Shown here piece by piece: positions 1 through 8,106 of a DNA stretch of 64,000 bases; within the stretch, counting starts at the first letter, position 1, and each line of letters opens with the position of its first letter. The notes under the pieces were generated by a model. It made no database searches, was not told the DNA's origin, and saw only the letters and a program-made list of their open reading frames with translations. The DNA lies in contig NZ_CP089391.1 of the NCBI RefSeq assembly GCF_027594865.1, forward strand, positions 7,656,501 through 7,720,500, read 5' to 3'. This stretch comes from Bradyrhizobium xenonodulans. Its GTDB lineage: Bacteria; Pseudomonadota; Alphaproteobacteria; Rhizobiales; Xanthobacteraceae. Position numbers and translations under genes: made by a program.

Positions 1-1
1 G

Positions 2-475
2 ACGCGCACCGCGGCCGCGGTGTTCACCGTGCTGATCGGCGCGTTGATCTTCGGCTATTTCCTCACGGTGACGCAGACGCCGCAGAAGGTGACCGAATTC
101 CTCACCGGCCTCGGCCTCGGCCCCTACGGCGTGCTGGCGTTGATCATGGTGATGTATCTCGTGCTCGGCTGCCTGATGGACGCCATGGCGATGATCATCC
201 TGACCGTGCCGATCATCTTCCCCGTCATCACGCATCTCGGCTTCGATCCGATCTGGTTCGGCGTCATCATCGTGATGACCGTCGAGCTCGGCCTGATCCA
301 TCCGCCGGTGGGAATGAACGTCTTTGTCATCAAAAGCGTGGTGAAGGACGTGTCCTTCTCCACCATCTTCAAGGGCGTGATCCCGTTCGTCGCGACCGAC
401 CTCGTGCGCCTCGTGATCCTGATCGCCTTCCCGCTGCTGGCGACATGGCTGCCGACGCGGATGATGGCGCATTGA
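2..475 (+). CDS. dctM: TRAP transporter large permease (DctM), C-terminal part
   Basis: Partial gene running in from the left edge; about 158 residues of the C-terminal part are present. Hydrophobic segments alternate with short loops, and the GLxHPPVGMN stretch followed by a final hydrophobic hairpin is typical of the DctM/SiaM large subunit of tripartite ATP-independent periplasmic transporters, which drive uptake of carboxylates with an ion gradient in the inner membrane. The DctP and DctQ partners would lie upstream, outside the window. It is followed after 12 bases by a DUF3237 gene, probably in the same operon. Because the next operon handles aromatic acyl-CoAs, an aromatic or organic acid substrate is an inference only. 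Confidence 0.85.
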   Translation, partial: TRTAAAVFTVLIGALIFGYFLTVTQTPQKVTEFLTGLGLGPYGVLALIMVMYLVLGCLMDAMAMIILTVPIIFPVITHLGFDPIWFGVIIVMTVELGLIHPPVGMNVFVIKSVVKDVSFSTIFKGVIPFVATDLVRLVILIAFPLLATWLPTRMMAH

Positions 476-487
476 CGAGGTGAAGCG

Positions 488-949
488 ATGACCACACCTG
501 CGCTCGAGACCAAATACGTCTTCACCATCACCGCCAAAATCGGCGACGTCGTCACCGCCGGCGAGACCGGCATCGGCGTGCGCCGGATCATTCCGATCAT
601 CGGCGGCGAGGTGACGGGCGGGATCGCCGGAAAAGTGCTGCCGTTCGGCGCCGACTTCCAGACCATCCGCCCCAACGAGCTGATCGACCTGGAGGCCAAA
701 TATGCATTCGAGACCGATGACGGCGCCATTGTCTATGTCGAGAACAAGGGGATGCGCTTCGGCCCGGTCGAGCTGCTGCAAAAGCTCAAGCGCGGCGAGC
801 CGGTCGACCCAAAACTGATCTATTTCCGCACCGTGCCGAAGTTCGAGACAGGGCACGAGAGGTACCGCTGGCTGATGCAGCACATCTTTGTCGGCTCGGC
901 CGCGCGGCACGCAGATCGCGTGGTGATCGACGTGCATCAGGTGGTGTGA
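488..949 (+). CDS. DUF3237 family protein
   Basis: A 153-residue soluble protein. The N-terminal ETKYVFTITAKIGDV and the later FRTVPKFETG...RYRWLMQHIFVG blocks are the conserved parts of DUF3237 (UPF0311), a small beta-barrel family of unknown function often found next to TRAP transporters and aromatic-degradation genes. No signal peptide or membrane segment is visible. A Shine-Dalgarno-like GAGGTGAAG precedes the start, and the gene lies 12 bases after the TRAP permease, so the two are probably cotranscribed. Family assignment is firm; no reaction can be assigned. Confidence 0.85.
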   Translation: MTTPALETKYVFTITAKIGDVVTAGETGIGVRRIIPIIGGEVTGGIAGKVLPFGADFQTIRPNELIDLEAKYAFETDDGAIVYVENKGMRFGPVELLQKLKRGEPVDPKLIYFRTVPKFETGHERYRWLMQHIFVGSAARHADRVVIDVHQVV

Positions 950-993
950 TCCGCGCCTCGGCGCGCTTGCAACGAAGCTTCCGCAAAAATAGC

Positions 994-1029
994 ATCGGAC
1001 CCATTGCAAGTATGGATCCGATCATTTTT
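994..1029 (+). terminator. Probable terminator after the TRAP/DUF3237 operon
   Basis: ATCGGACCC (994-1002) pairs with GGATCCGAT (1014-1022) with a single C-A mismatch across an 11-base loop, followed two bases later by five T residues (1025-1029). It lies 45 bases after the DUF3237 stop and just before the ribosome-binding site of the next gene. Confidence 0.5.
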
Positions 1030-1046
1030 GATTTGAGGAGGCGACG

Positions 1047-1586
1047 ATGGACGTTCAGTCGATGCGCCGTTTACTGGGAATGCTTGGCTTCACTGGCTTG
1101 CTGGTCGCGGGCCCCGCCGCAGCGGGAGGTGCTCCGTCCGGCCTTTTGAACAAGACGGTCACGATGTCGTGGAGCACGAGCGGGACCGCGAAGCGGGCGG
1201 ACGGTACCAATGTCAGCTTCTCGAACGTCAACACGCGGCTGGTCTATGTCAGCTCGGCGGGGCGGCCATTCCTGCGGGCGCAGGTGCGCGGCGGGAAGAA
1301 GACCAGAGAGGGCGAGCTTGCTCCCGGCGAAGGCGGCGGATCGCGCGGCGTGAGCTTCCAGGGCGACAAGCTGGTCGGCACCGAAGCCTTCGCCAGCGGC
1401 GCCCGCCGCTACGTCGCGAGCTTCGACGCCTCGTTCTCCAGTTGCTCGCTGTCAGTGATCGACGCCAAGGAGGGCAGCGCCCAGATCAAGCGCCGCGGTC
1501 CCGACGGCGCCATGTACGAGATATCAAGTGTCAGTACGGGATCGCCGACCTGCTCGATCCAGACCGGCAACGCTTTCGCGCATTAG
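1047..1586 (+). CDS. Exported protein of unknown function
   Basis: 179 residues, with a clear Sec signal peptide (RR at 7-8, hydrophobic LGMLGFTGLLVAG core, likely cut after AAA near residue 26). The mature part is Ser/Thr/Gly-rich and predicted mainly beta; two Cys near 134 and a third near 170 could form a disulfide. GAGGAGG stands six bases before the ATG. I recognise no domain. It stands alone between a probable terminator and the promoter region of the next operon. Probably a periplasmic protein of the rhizobial lineage; function unknown. Confidence 0.75.
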   Translation: MDVQSMRRLLGMLGFTGLLVAGPAAAGGAPSGLLNKTVTMSWSTSGTAKRADGTNVSFSNVNTRLVYVSSAGRPFLRAQVRGGKKTREGELAPGEGGGSRGVSFQGDKLVGTEAFASGARRYVASFDASFSSCSLSVIDAKEGSAQIKRRGPDGAMYEISSVSTGSPTCSIQTGNAFAH

Positions 1587-1675
1587 GCCGGACTGGCGCC
1601 CTGATGCTGCTTCCCGCCCTCCATCCGAGGGCGCCGGAAGGCCGCGCCGCCCCCTTGTTGACTCTCCCAGAATTC

Positions 1676-1690
1676 GTTATAGAACATAAC
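1676..1690. promoter_or_regulatory. Palindromic operator candidate before the hydroxycinnamate operon
   Basis: GTTAT-agaac-ATAAC is a perfect 5-bp inverted repeat 19 bases before the start of the crotonase gene at 1710. A TTGACT hexamer at 1658-1663 lies just upstream, so the palindrome would cover the -10 region. MarR-type repressors (for example CouR in Rhodopseudomonas) are known to control similar operons; which protein binds here is inference, and no MarR gene is in the window nearby. Confidence 0.4.
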
Positions 1691-1709
1691 TATTCTGATA
1701 AGGACGCAA

Positions 1710-2519
1710 ATGACACAGGGAAACGCCGAGACCGCTGACGCGGGTGCCTCCGGGCTGCTCCGGATCGAGCGGGCGGACCGGGTTCTGACCGTGGGCCTGA
1801 ACCGGCCGGCCAAGCGCAATGCGCTCAACGACGGCATCATCCTGGAAATCGGCGAGTGCTTTGCGTCGCTGCCCGAGGATATCGGCGCGGTCGTCATCCA
1901 TGGCATCGGCGATCATTTCTCCAGCGGGCTCGATCTGTCCGAACTCCAGGACCACGACGCCACCGGCGGCCTTCTCCATTCTCAAATGTGGCACCGGGTG
2001 TTCGACCGTATCCAGTACAGCCGCGTGCCCGTGATCGCAGCGCTGAAGGGCGCCGTGATCGGCGGCGGGCTGGAGCTCGCTTGCGCCGCCCATATCCGCG
2101 TCGCCGAGCCCTCGACCTATTTCGCGCTGCCGGAAGGGCAGCGCGGCATCTTCGTCGGCGGCGGCGGCTCGGTGCGGCTGCCGCGGCTGATCGGTGTCGC
2201 CAGGATGATGGACATGATGCTGACCGGGCGCGTCTATAGCGCGACCGAAGGCGCCTCCTACGGCTTTGCGCAATATGTGACTGAGGCCGGCAACGGGCTC
2301 GGCAAGGCGTTGGAGCTTGCGACCAAGGTCGCCTCCAACGCGCCGCTGACGAATTTCGCCGTGATTCAGGCGCTGCCGATGATCGCGGAGGCCAATCCGC
2401 AGACCGGCCTGCTGATGGAATCGCTGATGGCGACCGTCGCGCAGAGCGACAAAGAGGCAAAGCGCAGGATCCGCGAATTCCTCGAGCACAAGACCGCAAA
2501 GGTGAAGCCCAAGTCATGA
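1710..2519 (+). CDS. Enoyl-CoA hydratase/crotonase family protein
   Basis: 269 residues with the crotonase fold. The oxyanion-hole segments (HFSSGLDLSEL near 69-79 and GAVIGGGLELA near 114-124) are intact, and both acids used by true enoyl-CoA hydratases are present: Glu122 in GGGLELA and Glu142 in ALPEGQRG. It is the first gene of an operon and its stop overlaps the start of the CoA ligase (ATGA), implying coupled translation. Likely hydrates the aryl-propenoyl-CoA made by that ligase; a hydratase-lyase (retro-aldol) activity cannot be excluded from sequence alone. AAGGA precedes the ATG by about six bases. Confidence 0.88.
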   Translation: MTQGNAETADAGASGLLRIERADRVLTVGLNRPAKRNALNDGIILEIGECFASLPEDIGAVVIHGIGDHFSSGLDLSELQDHDATGGLLHSQMWHRVFDRIQYSRVPVIAALKGAVIGGGLELACAAHIRVAEPSTYFALPEGQRGIFVGGGGSVRLPRLIGVARMMDMMLTGRVYSATEGASYGFAQYVTEAGNGLGKALELATKVASNAPLTNFAVIQALPMIAEANPQTGLLMESLMATVAQSDKEAKRRIREFLEHKTAKVKPKS

Positions 2520-4399
2520 GCGCGCAGCCGTCCTCTTCCAGCATGGAGCGCGGCGCGAGCACTTCCCCGCTGCGGCCCATTTCGTTCGGCGATCCCGCCG
2601 TCAACATCGAGCGCCGCGACGACGGCACCATCTATCTGCGGCCGAAGCAGCCGCTCGGCGACTATCCCGCCCGCATCACCGATCGCCTGCATCACTGGGC
2701 GACGACGACGCCGGACCGCATCTTCATGGCGGAGCGCGAAGGCGGCCGCGGCTGGCGCAAGATCACCTATGCCGAGCTGCTGACCGCGAGTCGGCACATC
2801 GCCTCCGCGCTGATTGCACGCGGCCTCTCGGCGGAGCGGCCGGTCGTCATCCTCTCCGGCAATTCGATCGATCACGCGCTGCTCGCGTTCGGTTCGTTCT
2901 ATGCCGGCATTCCGTTCTGCCCGGTGTCGCCGGCCTATTCGCTGGTGTCGAAGGACTACGGCAAGCTGTCTTACCTGATGAAGCTGCTGACGCCCGGCCT
3001 CGTCTTCGCCGAGGATGCCGACAGGTTCGCGGATGCGCTCGCCGCCAACGTCTCGCTCGGCACCGAGATTGCCGCCTCCTTTGGCCACGTGCCGGGCCGC
3101 GACGTCACGCTGCTCGCCGATCTCATGGCAACGCCGATCCGCGGCGATCTCGACGCGGTGCACGGCAGGATCGGCCCCGACACGATCGCGAAATTTTTGC
3201 TGACCTCGGGCTCGACCGGCAATCCCAAGGCCGTCATCAACACCCAGCGCATGATCTGCGCCAACCAGGTGATGCTGCGCGAGACGCTCGCCTTCCTCAA
3301 GGACGAGCCGCCCGTCATCATCGACTGGCTGCCCTGGAACCATACCTTCGGCGGCAACCACAATATCGGGCTGACGCTCTACAATGGCGGCTCGATGTAT
3401 CTGGACGCCGGCAAGCCGGTGCCCGGCGGCATCGAGGAAACCGTGCGCAATCTCCAGGAGATTTCGCCGACGGTCTATTTCAACGTCCCCAAGGGCTACG
3501 AGTCGCTGCTGCCCTATCTGCGCGACGACCAGGGCCTGCGCGCAAAATTCTTCGACAAGCTGCATGCGATGTTCTTCTCGGGCGCGGCGCTCTCGCCTTT
3601 CGTCTGGAACAGCCTCGACGAGCTCGCGATAAAGGAAAAAGGCTATCGCGTGCCGATGCTGACCGGCCTTGGCGCGACCGAGACCGCGCCGTTCTTCATG
3701 TCGGTCAATCCGCGCACCAGCCGCTCCGGCCATGTCGGGCTTCCCGTGTCCGGCAATGACGCCAAGCTCGTGCCGAACAACGGCAAGATGGAAGTGCGCG
3801 CCAAGGGTCCGAACGTGATGCCCGGCTACTGGCGCCAGCCCGACATCACCGCGAAATCCTTCGACGAGGAAGGATTTTACATGATGGGCGATGCGCTCAA
3901 GCCCGCCGATCCCGACGATCTCAACGCCGGCTTCGATTTCGACGGCCGCGTCAGCGAGGATTTCAAGCTCGGCAGCGGCACCTGGGTCAGTGTCGGCCCG
4001 CTGCGCGCGCGGCTCACCGCGGCCTGCGCGCCGCTGGTGCGCGATGTCGTCATCGCCGGCATCAACCGCGACGAAATCTCCGCGATCGTGCTGCTCGACC
4101 TCGACGGCTGCCGCCTGATCAACCCGACACTGCCGGCCGACGATCTCACCGTCACCGCACGCGACCGGCTGGTGCGCGAGGCCTTCCGCGAACGCCTGAT
4201 GCGCTTCCTCAGCCAGGCCACCGGCTCCTCGACGCGGATCACGCGTGCGATCCTGCTGGATACGCCGCTCTCGATCGACAAGGGCGAAGTCACCGACAAG
4301 GGCTCGATCAACCAGCGCGCGGTGCTCGAGCATCGCGCCGCATTGATCGACGAGCTCTACGCTGCCAATCCATCGGACCGTGTGATATCGGTCGCTTGA
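2516..4399 (+). CDS. Feruloyl-CoA synthase-like AMP-dependent ligase
   Basis: 627 residues, the usual length of feruloyl/p-coumaroyl-CoA synthases. The N-terminus (FGDPAVNIERRDDGTIYLRP) is characteristic of that branch of the ANL superfamily. The P-loop TSGSTGNPK is at 230-238, the aryl-CoA ligase motif WLPWNHTFGGNHN follows, and a C-terminal KGEVTDKGSINQ block carries the catalytic Lys. It would activate a hydroxycinnamic acid to its CoA thioester using ATP. It overlaps the upstream crotonase gene by four bases. Substrate (ferulate, p-coumarate, caffeate) cannot be told from sequence. Confidence 0.87.
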   Translation: MSAQPSSSSMERGASTSPLRPISFGDPAVNIERRDDGTIYLRPKQPLGDYPARITDRLHHWATTTPDRIFMAEREGGRGWRKITYAELLTASRHIASALIARGLSAERPVVILSGNSIDHALLAFGSFYAGIPFCPVSPAYSLVSKDYGKLSYLMKLLTPGLVFAEDADRFADALAANVSLGTEIAASFGHVPGRDVTLLADLMATPIRGDLDAVHGRIGPDTIAKFLLTSGSTGNPKAVINTQRMICANQVMLRETLAFLKDEPPVIIDWLPWNHTFGGNHNIGLTLYNGGSMYLDAGKPVPGGIEETVRNLQEISPTVYFNVPKGYESLLPYLRDDQGLRAKFFDKLHAMFFSGAALSPFVWNSLDELAIKEKGYRVPMLTGLGATETAPFFMSVNPRTSRSGHVGLPVSGNDAKLVPNNGKMEVRAKGPNVMPGYWRQPDITAKSFDEEGFYMMGDALKPADPDDLNAGFDFDGRVSEDFKLGSGTWVSVGPLRARLTAACAPLVRDVVIAGINRDEISAIVLLDLDGCRLINPTLPADDLTVTARDRLVREAFRERLMRFLSQATGSSTRITRAILLDTPLSIDKGEVTDKGSINQRAVLEHRAALIDELYAANPSDRVISVA

Positions 4400-4424
4400 G
4401 AAATCATCGCACCAGGAGAACGCC

Positions 4425-5186
4425 ATGTTGTTGAAGGATCAGGCAGCCATCGTCACCGGCGGCGCATCGGGACTGGGTGCTGCGACCGCGCGAAAGCTGG
4501 CGGCGCAGGGCGCCAGGGTCGCGGTGTTCGACCTCAATGCCAAGCTCGCCGAGACGGTCGCCGCCGAGATCAAGGGCGTCGCCGTGACCTGCGACGTCTC
4601 CGATGCGGCGTCCGCTGAAGCTGCGATCGCGCAGGCGACCAAGGCGCACGGGCCGGCGCGCGTACTGGTGAACTGCGCCGGCATCGGCGTGGCCAAGCGC
4701 GTGGTCGGCCGCGACGGCCCGATGGCGCTCGCCGATTTCGACAAGGTGATCAAGGTCAATCTGATCGGCACCTTCAACATGCTGCGCCTTGCCGCAACCG
4801 AAATGTCCAAGCTCGAGCCGCAGGCCACCGGCGAGCGCGGCGTCATCATCAACACCGCGTCCGTCGCGGCCTATGACGGCCAGATCGGGCAGTCGGCCTA
4901 TTCGGCCTCCAAGGGTGGCATCGTCGGCATGACCTTGCCGATCGCGCGCGAGCTGGCGCAGTTCGACGTCCGCGTGCTGACCATCGCGCCCGGCCTGTTC
5001 CTGACGCCCCTGCTCGCGAACCTGCCGCAGGAAGCCCAGGACTCGCTCGCCGCTGCGATCCCCTTCCCGCGCCGGCTCGGCCACGCCGACGAGTTCGCGG
5101 CACTCGCCCTGCACATGGTCGAGAATTCCTACCTGAACGGCGAAGTGGTGCGCCTCGACGGCTCGCTGCGCATGGCCCCGAAGTAA
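4425..5186 (+). CDS. Short-chain dehydrogenase (3-hydroxyacyl-CoA dehydrogenase type)
   Basis: 253 residues. TGGASGLG near residue 10 is the NAD-binding TGxxxGxG motif, NCAG follows, and the YSASK tetrad is present, so catalysis should be intact. The overall pattern, including ERGVIINTASVAAYDGQIGQ, resembles type-II 3-hydroxyacyl-CoA dehydrogenases (HSD17B10-like). Placed 25 bases after the ligase and before a thioesterase, it fits oxidation of the 3-hydroxy-acyl-CoA produced by the crotonase. GGAG precedes the ATG. Confidence 0.85.
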   Translation: MLLKDQAAIVTGGASGLGAATARKLAAQGARVAVFDLNAKLAETVAAEIKGVAVTCDVSDAASAEAAIAQATKAHGPARVLVNCAGIGVAKRVVGRDGPMALADFDKVIKVNLIGTFNMLRLAATEMSKLEPQATGERGVIINTASVAAYDGQIGQSAYSASKGGIVGMTLPIARELAQFDVRVLTIAPGLFLTPLLANLPQEAQDSLAAAIPFPRRLGHADEFAALALHMVENSYLNGEVVRLDGSLRMAPK

Positions 5187-5209
5187 CGTCGTAGAGCAAG
5201 GCGCGACCT

Positions 5210-5629
5210 ATGTTCGTGAACCGGCGCGAGGTCCAGATCCAGTGGGGCGACTGCGACCCCGCCAACATCGTCTATTACCCGCGCTATTTCGCGATGTTCG
5301 ACGACTCGACGTCGACCCTGTTCGAGGTCGCCGGGTTCTCCAAGCAGGACCTGGTCCGCAAATACGGCCTGGTGGGGATTCCCATGGTCGACACGCGGTC
5401 CAAGTTCTACATCCCCTCGACCTATGGCGACTGGATCACCATCGAAACGAAGATCGAGAGCATCAAGCGCTCGAGCTTCGAGGTGAAGCACAACGTCTAC
5501 AAGGGCGAAGCGCTGGCGATCGAGGGTTTCGAGACCCGCGTCCTGGTCGGCCGCGATCCCGTTAACCCCGACAAATTGAAATCGGCACCATTCCCGGCGG
5601 AAATGGTAGCCAAGTTCACCGGAAGCTAA
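5210..5629 (+). CDS. Acyl-CoA thioesterase, 4-hydroxybenzoyl-CoA thioesterase type
   Basis: 139 residues, hot-dog fold. The segment WGDCDPANIVYYPRYF (12-27) matches the catalytic region of Pseudomonas 4-hydroxybenzoyl-CoA thioesterase, with Asp16 at the place of its catalytic Asp17. It would release a free hydroxybenzoate (or related aromatic acid) from CoA at the end of side-chain shortening. It lies 23 bases after the dehydrogenase in the same operon. The only conspicuous step missing from the cluster for a beta-oxidation route is a thiolase. Confidence 0.85.
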   Translation: MFVNRREVQIQWGDCDPANIVYYPRYFAMFDDSTSTLFEVAGFSKQDLVRKYGLVGIPMVDTRSKFYIPSTYGDWITIETKIESIKRSSFEVKHNVYKGEALAIEGFETRVLVGRDPVNPDKLKSAPFPAEMVAKFTGS

Positions 5630-5649
5630 ATCGCCGCATCACCAAAAGA

Positions 5650-5668
5650 GGGGGCTGAATTACCCCCC
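5650..5668 (+). promoter_or_regulatory. Intercistronic hairpin
   Basis: GGGGG (5650-5654) pairs with CCCCC (5663-5667) across eight bases between the thioesterase and binding-protein genes. There is no T run, so it is more likely an mRNA-stability or expression-balancing hairpin for the abundant binding protein than a terminator. Confidence 0.4.
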
Positions 5669-5707
5669 GATTTCTGCTTTCAAAGAAACATGTCAAGGGA
5701 GGAATCA

Positions 5708-6859
5708 ATGAAACGCTTTTATTTGACCGCCGCCATCACCGCGGCGACGCTTGCCCTGCCGGCGCTGCCCGCGTTGGCACAGACCGCCGAAGTCACCATC
5801 GGCATCACCACCACCACGACCGGCCCGGGCGCAGCCCTCGGCATTCCCGAGCGCAACGCATTGGAATTTGTGCCGAAGGAAATCGGCGGCGTGCCGCTGA
5901 AGGTGATCGTGCTCGACGACGGCGGCGATCCCACCACGGCGACCACCAACGCGCGCCGCTTCGTCACCGAATCCAAGGCCGACATCATCATGGGCTCGGC
6001 GCTGACGCCGCCGACGATCGCGGTCTCCAACGTCGCCAATGAAGCCGGCATTCCGCATTTCGGCCTGGCGCCGTTCCCGATCACGCCGGAGCGCATGAAG
6101 TGGTCGGTGGCGATGCCGCAGCCGATCCCGATCGTGGGCAAGGTGCTGTACGACCACATGAAGGCCAAGGGCGTGAAGACCGTCGGCTATATCGGCTATT
6201 CCGACTCCTATGGCGACCTCTGGTTCAACGATTTGAAGGCCCAGACCGGACCGATGGGCATCGCCATTGCCGATGAGGAGCGCTTCGCCCGCCCCGACAC
6301 GTCGGTGACCGGACAGGTGCTCAAGCTCGTCGCCGCCAATCCCGACGCGATCCTGGTCGGCGCGTCCGGCACCGCGGCCGCGCTGCCGCAGACCGAGCTG
6401 CGCGAACGCGGCTATCAGGGCCTGATCTACCAGACCCACGGCGCCGCCAGCATGGACTTCATCCGCATCGCCGGCAAAGCGGCGGAGGGCGTGCTGATGG
6501 CCTCCGGTCCCGTCATGGACCCCGAGGATCAGCCGGACGAGGCGGCCACCAAGAAGCCTGGCCTCGCGCTCAACGCGGCCTATGAGGCCAAGTATGGCCC
6601 GAACAGCCGCAGCCAGTTCGCCGGCCATTCCTATGACGCCTTCGAGCTCCTCAAGCGCATCATTCCGGCGGCGCTGAAGACGGCAAAGCCCGGCACGCCG
6701 GAGTTCCGCGAAGCGATCCGCCAGGCCTTGCTATCCGAGAAGGAGCTGGCGGCGAGCCAGGGCGTCTACAACTTCACCGAAAAGGACCGCTACGGCCTCG
6801 ACGAGCGCTCGCGCATCCTGCTCACGGTGAAGAACGGCAAGTACATGCTGGTGAAGTAG
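5708..6859 (+). CDS. ABC transporter periplasmic substrate-binding protein (Peripla_BP_6)
   Basis: 383 residues. A signal peptide (MKRFYLTAAITAATLALPAL...ALA) precedes a mature start near QTAEVTIGITTTTTGPGAALG, the hallmark of the branched-chain/aromatic binding-protein family. The ATG at 5708 has AGGGAGGAA six bases upstream, so it is preferred to an in-frame start 18 bases earlier. As the last gene of the operon it probably captures the aromatic acid degraded by the enzymes encoded upstream. No permease or ATPase genes are adjacent, so it must use ABC components encoded elsewhere. A strong terminator follows. Confidence 0.88.
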   Translation: MKRFYLTAAITAATLALPALPALAQTAEVTIGITTTTTGPGAALGIPERNALEFVPKEIGGVPLKVIVLDDGGDPTTATTNARRFVTESKADIIMGSALTPPTIAVSNVANEAGIPHFGLAPFPITPERMKWSVAMPQPIPIVGKVLYDHMKAKGVKTVGYIGYSDSYGDLWFNDLKAQTGPMGIAIADEERFARPDTSVTGQVLKLVAANPDAILVGASGTAAALPQTELRERGYQGLIYQTHGAASMDFIRIAGKAAEGVLMASGPVMDPEDQPDEAATKKPGLALNAAYEAKYGPNSRSQFAGHSYDAFELLKRIIPAALKTAKPGTPEFREAIRQALLSEKELAASQGVYNFTEKDRYGLDERSRILLTVKNGKYMLVK

Positions 6860-6885
6860 GCGCGGCGAAAAGTTGCGAGACGACG

Positions 6886-6918
6886 AGAGCCGGCCCATCG
6901 GGCCGGCTCTTTTGTTTT
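6886..6918 (+). terminator. Rho-independent terminator of the aromatic operon
   Basis: AGAGCCGGCCC (6886-6896) and GGGCCGGCTCT (6900-6910) form a perfect 11-bp stem with a three-base loop, followed by TTTTGTTTTT. Confidence 0.9.
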
Positions 6919-6956
6919 TGATTTTGAGACCGAGCTGCAGCTCCGACGCTGGTGTA

Positions 6957-6983
6957 CCCCCTCTCCTGCTTGCGGGAGAGGGG
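6957..6983. repeat. GC-rich hairpin between convergent genes
   Basis: CCCCTCTCC (6958-6966) pairs with GGAGAGGGG (6975-6983) across eight bases. It lies 27 bases after the stop of the leftward GST gene and may end that transcript. A related imperfect element (CTCTCCCCGCAAGCGAGGGGA) lies at about 21053-21073, again between convergent genes, which suggests a dispersed repeat. Confidence 0.5.
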
Positions 6984-7009
6984 CACCGAGCTCGCCGCGG
7001 GACTGAGCG

Positions 7010-7738
7010 CTACGCCGCCTGCCGCAGCGGGGTCCAGGCGAACTCCGGATAGTAATTGTCCATCATCCGGTCGACATAGGCGGTGAGGTTCGCAAATCCC
7101 TCGGCCCGCTGGCGAAGGCCGGATTCGAAGAACGGCGTCAGGATCCCGGCGAGCGCGCCGAAGGCGGTGGCATCGACGCCGCAGGGCTTGTTGCCCATCA
7201 GATAGGACTTGTCGCCGAGCTGCACCGACAGCGCGAACAGCGAACGCACCGCGAGATCGACGTCGTCATCGGGCGCGTGGCGGCCGAGGCCGGAGAGCAG
7301 ATAGTTCTCAGCAACACGGAATTGTGCGTCCTCGCGCAACTTCTCGCGATTGTGTTCCGGCGCACCGTCGAAGAAATGCGCAGGGCCCTTGGCGAAATTG
7401 ACCGGATCGACCCAGCGGGCACCGACCAGCCCCCAATAGACGTGATGCTCGATCATGCGCTCAAACGCCCAGGCCTGCGCCCGCTCGGCCAGCGACAGTC
7501 CGGCGTCGAAATCGAAGCCATAGCGGCGCTCGATATGGGCGCGGATGAAGGTGGAATCGGCCACGGCCTCGCCGCCATCGTCGATAAAGGGCAGTTGGCC
7601 CTTCGGCGAGGCCGGCGGCATCGCGCGCTCCTTCCGGTAGGGCAGTCCCGCCATCTTGAGCTGCACCTCCGTCTTGGTGACGAAGGGGCTGATTTCCGGC
7701 AGGCCGAAACCGGTGCCGAAACCGTAAAGCGTAATCAT
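7010..7738 (-). CDS. Glutathione S-transferase family protein
   Basis: 242 residues. An N-terminal thioredoxin-like half begins MITLYGFGTGFGLPEISPFVTKTEVQLKMAG, with the PFVTK stretch and later KGQLPFIDD and ADSTFI blocks that bind the glutathione backbone in Fax/metaxin-like GSTs; the rest is the all-alpha C-terminal domain, with GVDATAFG as the conserved helix. AGGAG precedes the ATG. It faces a YafY-type regulator across a small ORF, and a 28-bp perfect palindrome lies 49 bases upstream, so it is probably that regulator's target. Substrate unknown. Confidence 0.83.
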   Translation of the reverse strand: MITLYGFGTGFGLPEISPFVTKTEVQLKMAGLPYRKERAMPPASPKGQLPFIDDGGEAVADSTFIRAHIERRYGFDFDAGLSLAERAQAWAFERMIEHHVYWGLVGARWVDPVNFAKGPAHFFDGAPEHNREKLREDAQFRVAENYLLSGLGRHAPDDDVDLAVRSLFALSVQLGDKSYLMGNKPCGVDATAFGALAGILTPFFESGLRQRAEGFANLTAYVDRMMDNYYPEFAWTPLRQAA

Positions 7739-7775
7739 GAGAGCTCTCCTGAACGACCGAAAGAGTTGACGGAAC

Positions 7776-8036
7776 CTAGTGCCGGGCTGCTGCCACCATG
7801 GTGGCAGCAGCCGTGATATCTTCTGCGAAACGGGCCCCCTGCCAGGCGCGGGCCATGACGTGGTGGGCCAGTGCGTCCGCAGCTTGGGTCAGCGAGCGTG
7901 CCACCACGCTTGCACGGGCAAACCGGAGGTCGACGGCCATGAGATCCAGCGAAACCAGGCGGCTGAACACCGATGCGGACCACACGGGTGCCCGCAGCGT
8001 CGGAAGGGCCGGGCCGAAATGGGTTGGAATGATCAT
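7776..8036 (-). CDS. Small protein of unknown function in the GST/WYL module
   Basis: 86 residues, no recognisable domain; Ala/Arg-rich and probably helical (LDLMAVDLRFARASVVARSLTQAADAL). GAGGA stands eight bases before the ATG at 8036; a TTG six bases earlier is the other possible start. It lies between two copies of the same palindrome, and its 3' end actually encodes the second copy (TMVAAAR). It would be cotranscribed with the GST gene 37 bases downstream. It could equally be non-coding leader DNA, so confidence is moderate. Confidence 0.5.
   Translation of the reverse strand: MIIPTHFGPALPTLRAPVWSASVFSRLVSLDLMAVDLRFARASVVARSLTQAADALAHHVMARAWQGARFAEDITAAATMVAAARH
7787..7810. promoter_or_regulatory. 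Palindromic operator, site B of the GST/WYL module
   Basis: CTGCTGCCA-CCATGG-TGGCAGCAG, the core of a 28-bp perfect palindrome (7785-7812), 49 bases upstream of the GST start. Arms and six-base spacer are the same as in site A at 8083-8106 apart from one base, so the two are probably bound by the same dimeric regulator, the YafY-type protein encoded at 8149. Confidence 0.6.
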
Positions 8037-8082
8037 GGACAAATCCTCTTCAGTCGATGTGTTGTCCCGGTATAGAACCCCC

Positions 8083-8106
8083 CTGCTGCCAACATCCTGT
8101 CAGCAG
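8083..8106. promoter_or_regulatory. Palindromic operator, site A of the GST/WYL module
   Basis: CTGCTGCCA-acatcc-TGTCAGCAG, a nine-base inverted repeat with one mismatch, placed between the divergent small ORF (8036) and the regulator gene (8149). It shares the nine-mer ACATCCTGT with the operator of the second GST/WYL module at 15234-15242. Confidence 0.6.

Noticed and set aside
1169..1738. Alternative frame across the exported protein at 1047
   Set aside because: Arg/Gln/His-rich shadow; the frame with a signal peptide and GAGGAGG ribosome-binding site is preferred.
2366..4426. Long leftward open frame opposite the CoA ligase gene
   Set aside because: High-GC antisense shadow: Arg/Gly/Ala-rich composition, no ribosome-binding site, while the opposite strand encodes a complete recognisable ligase.
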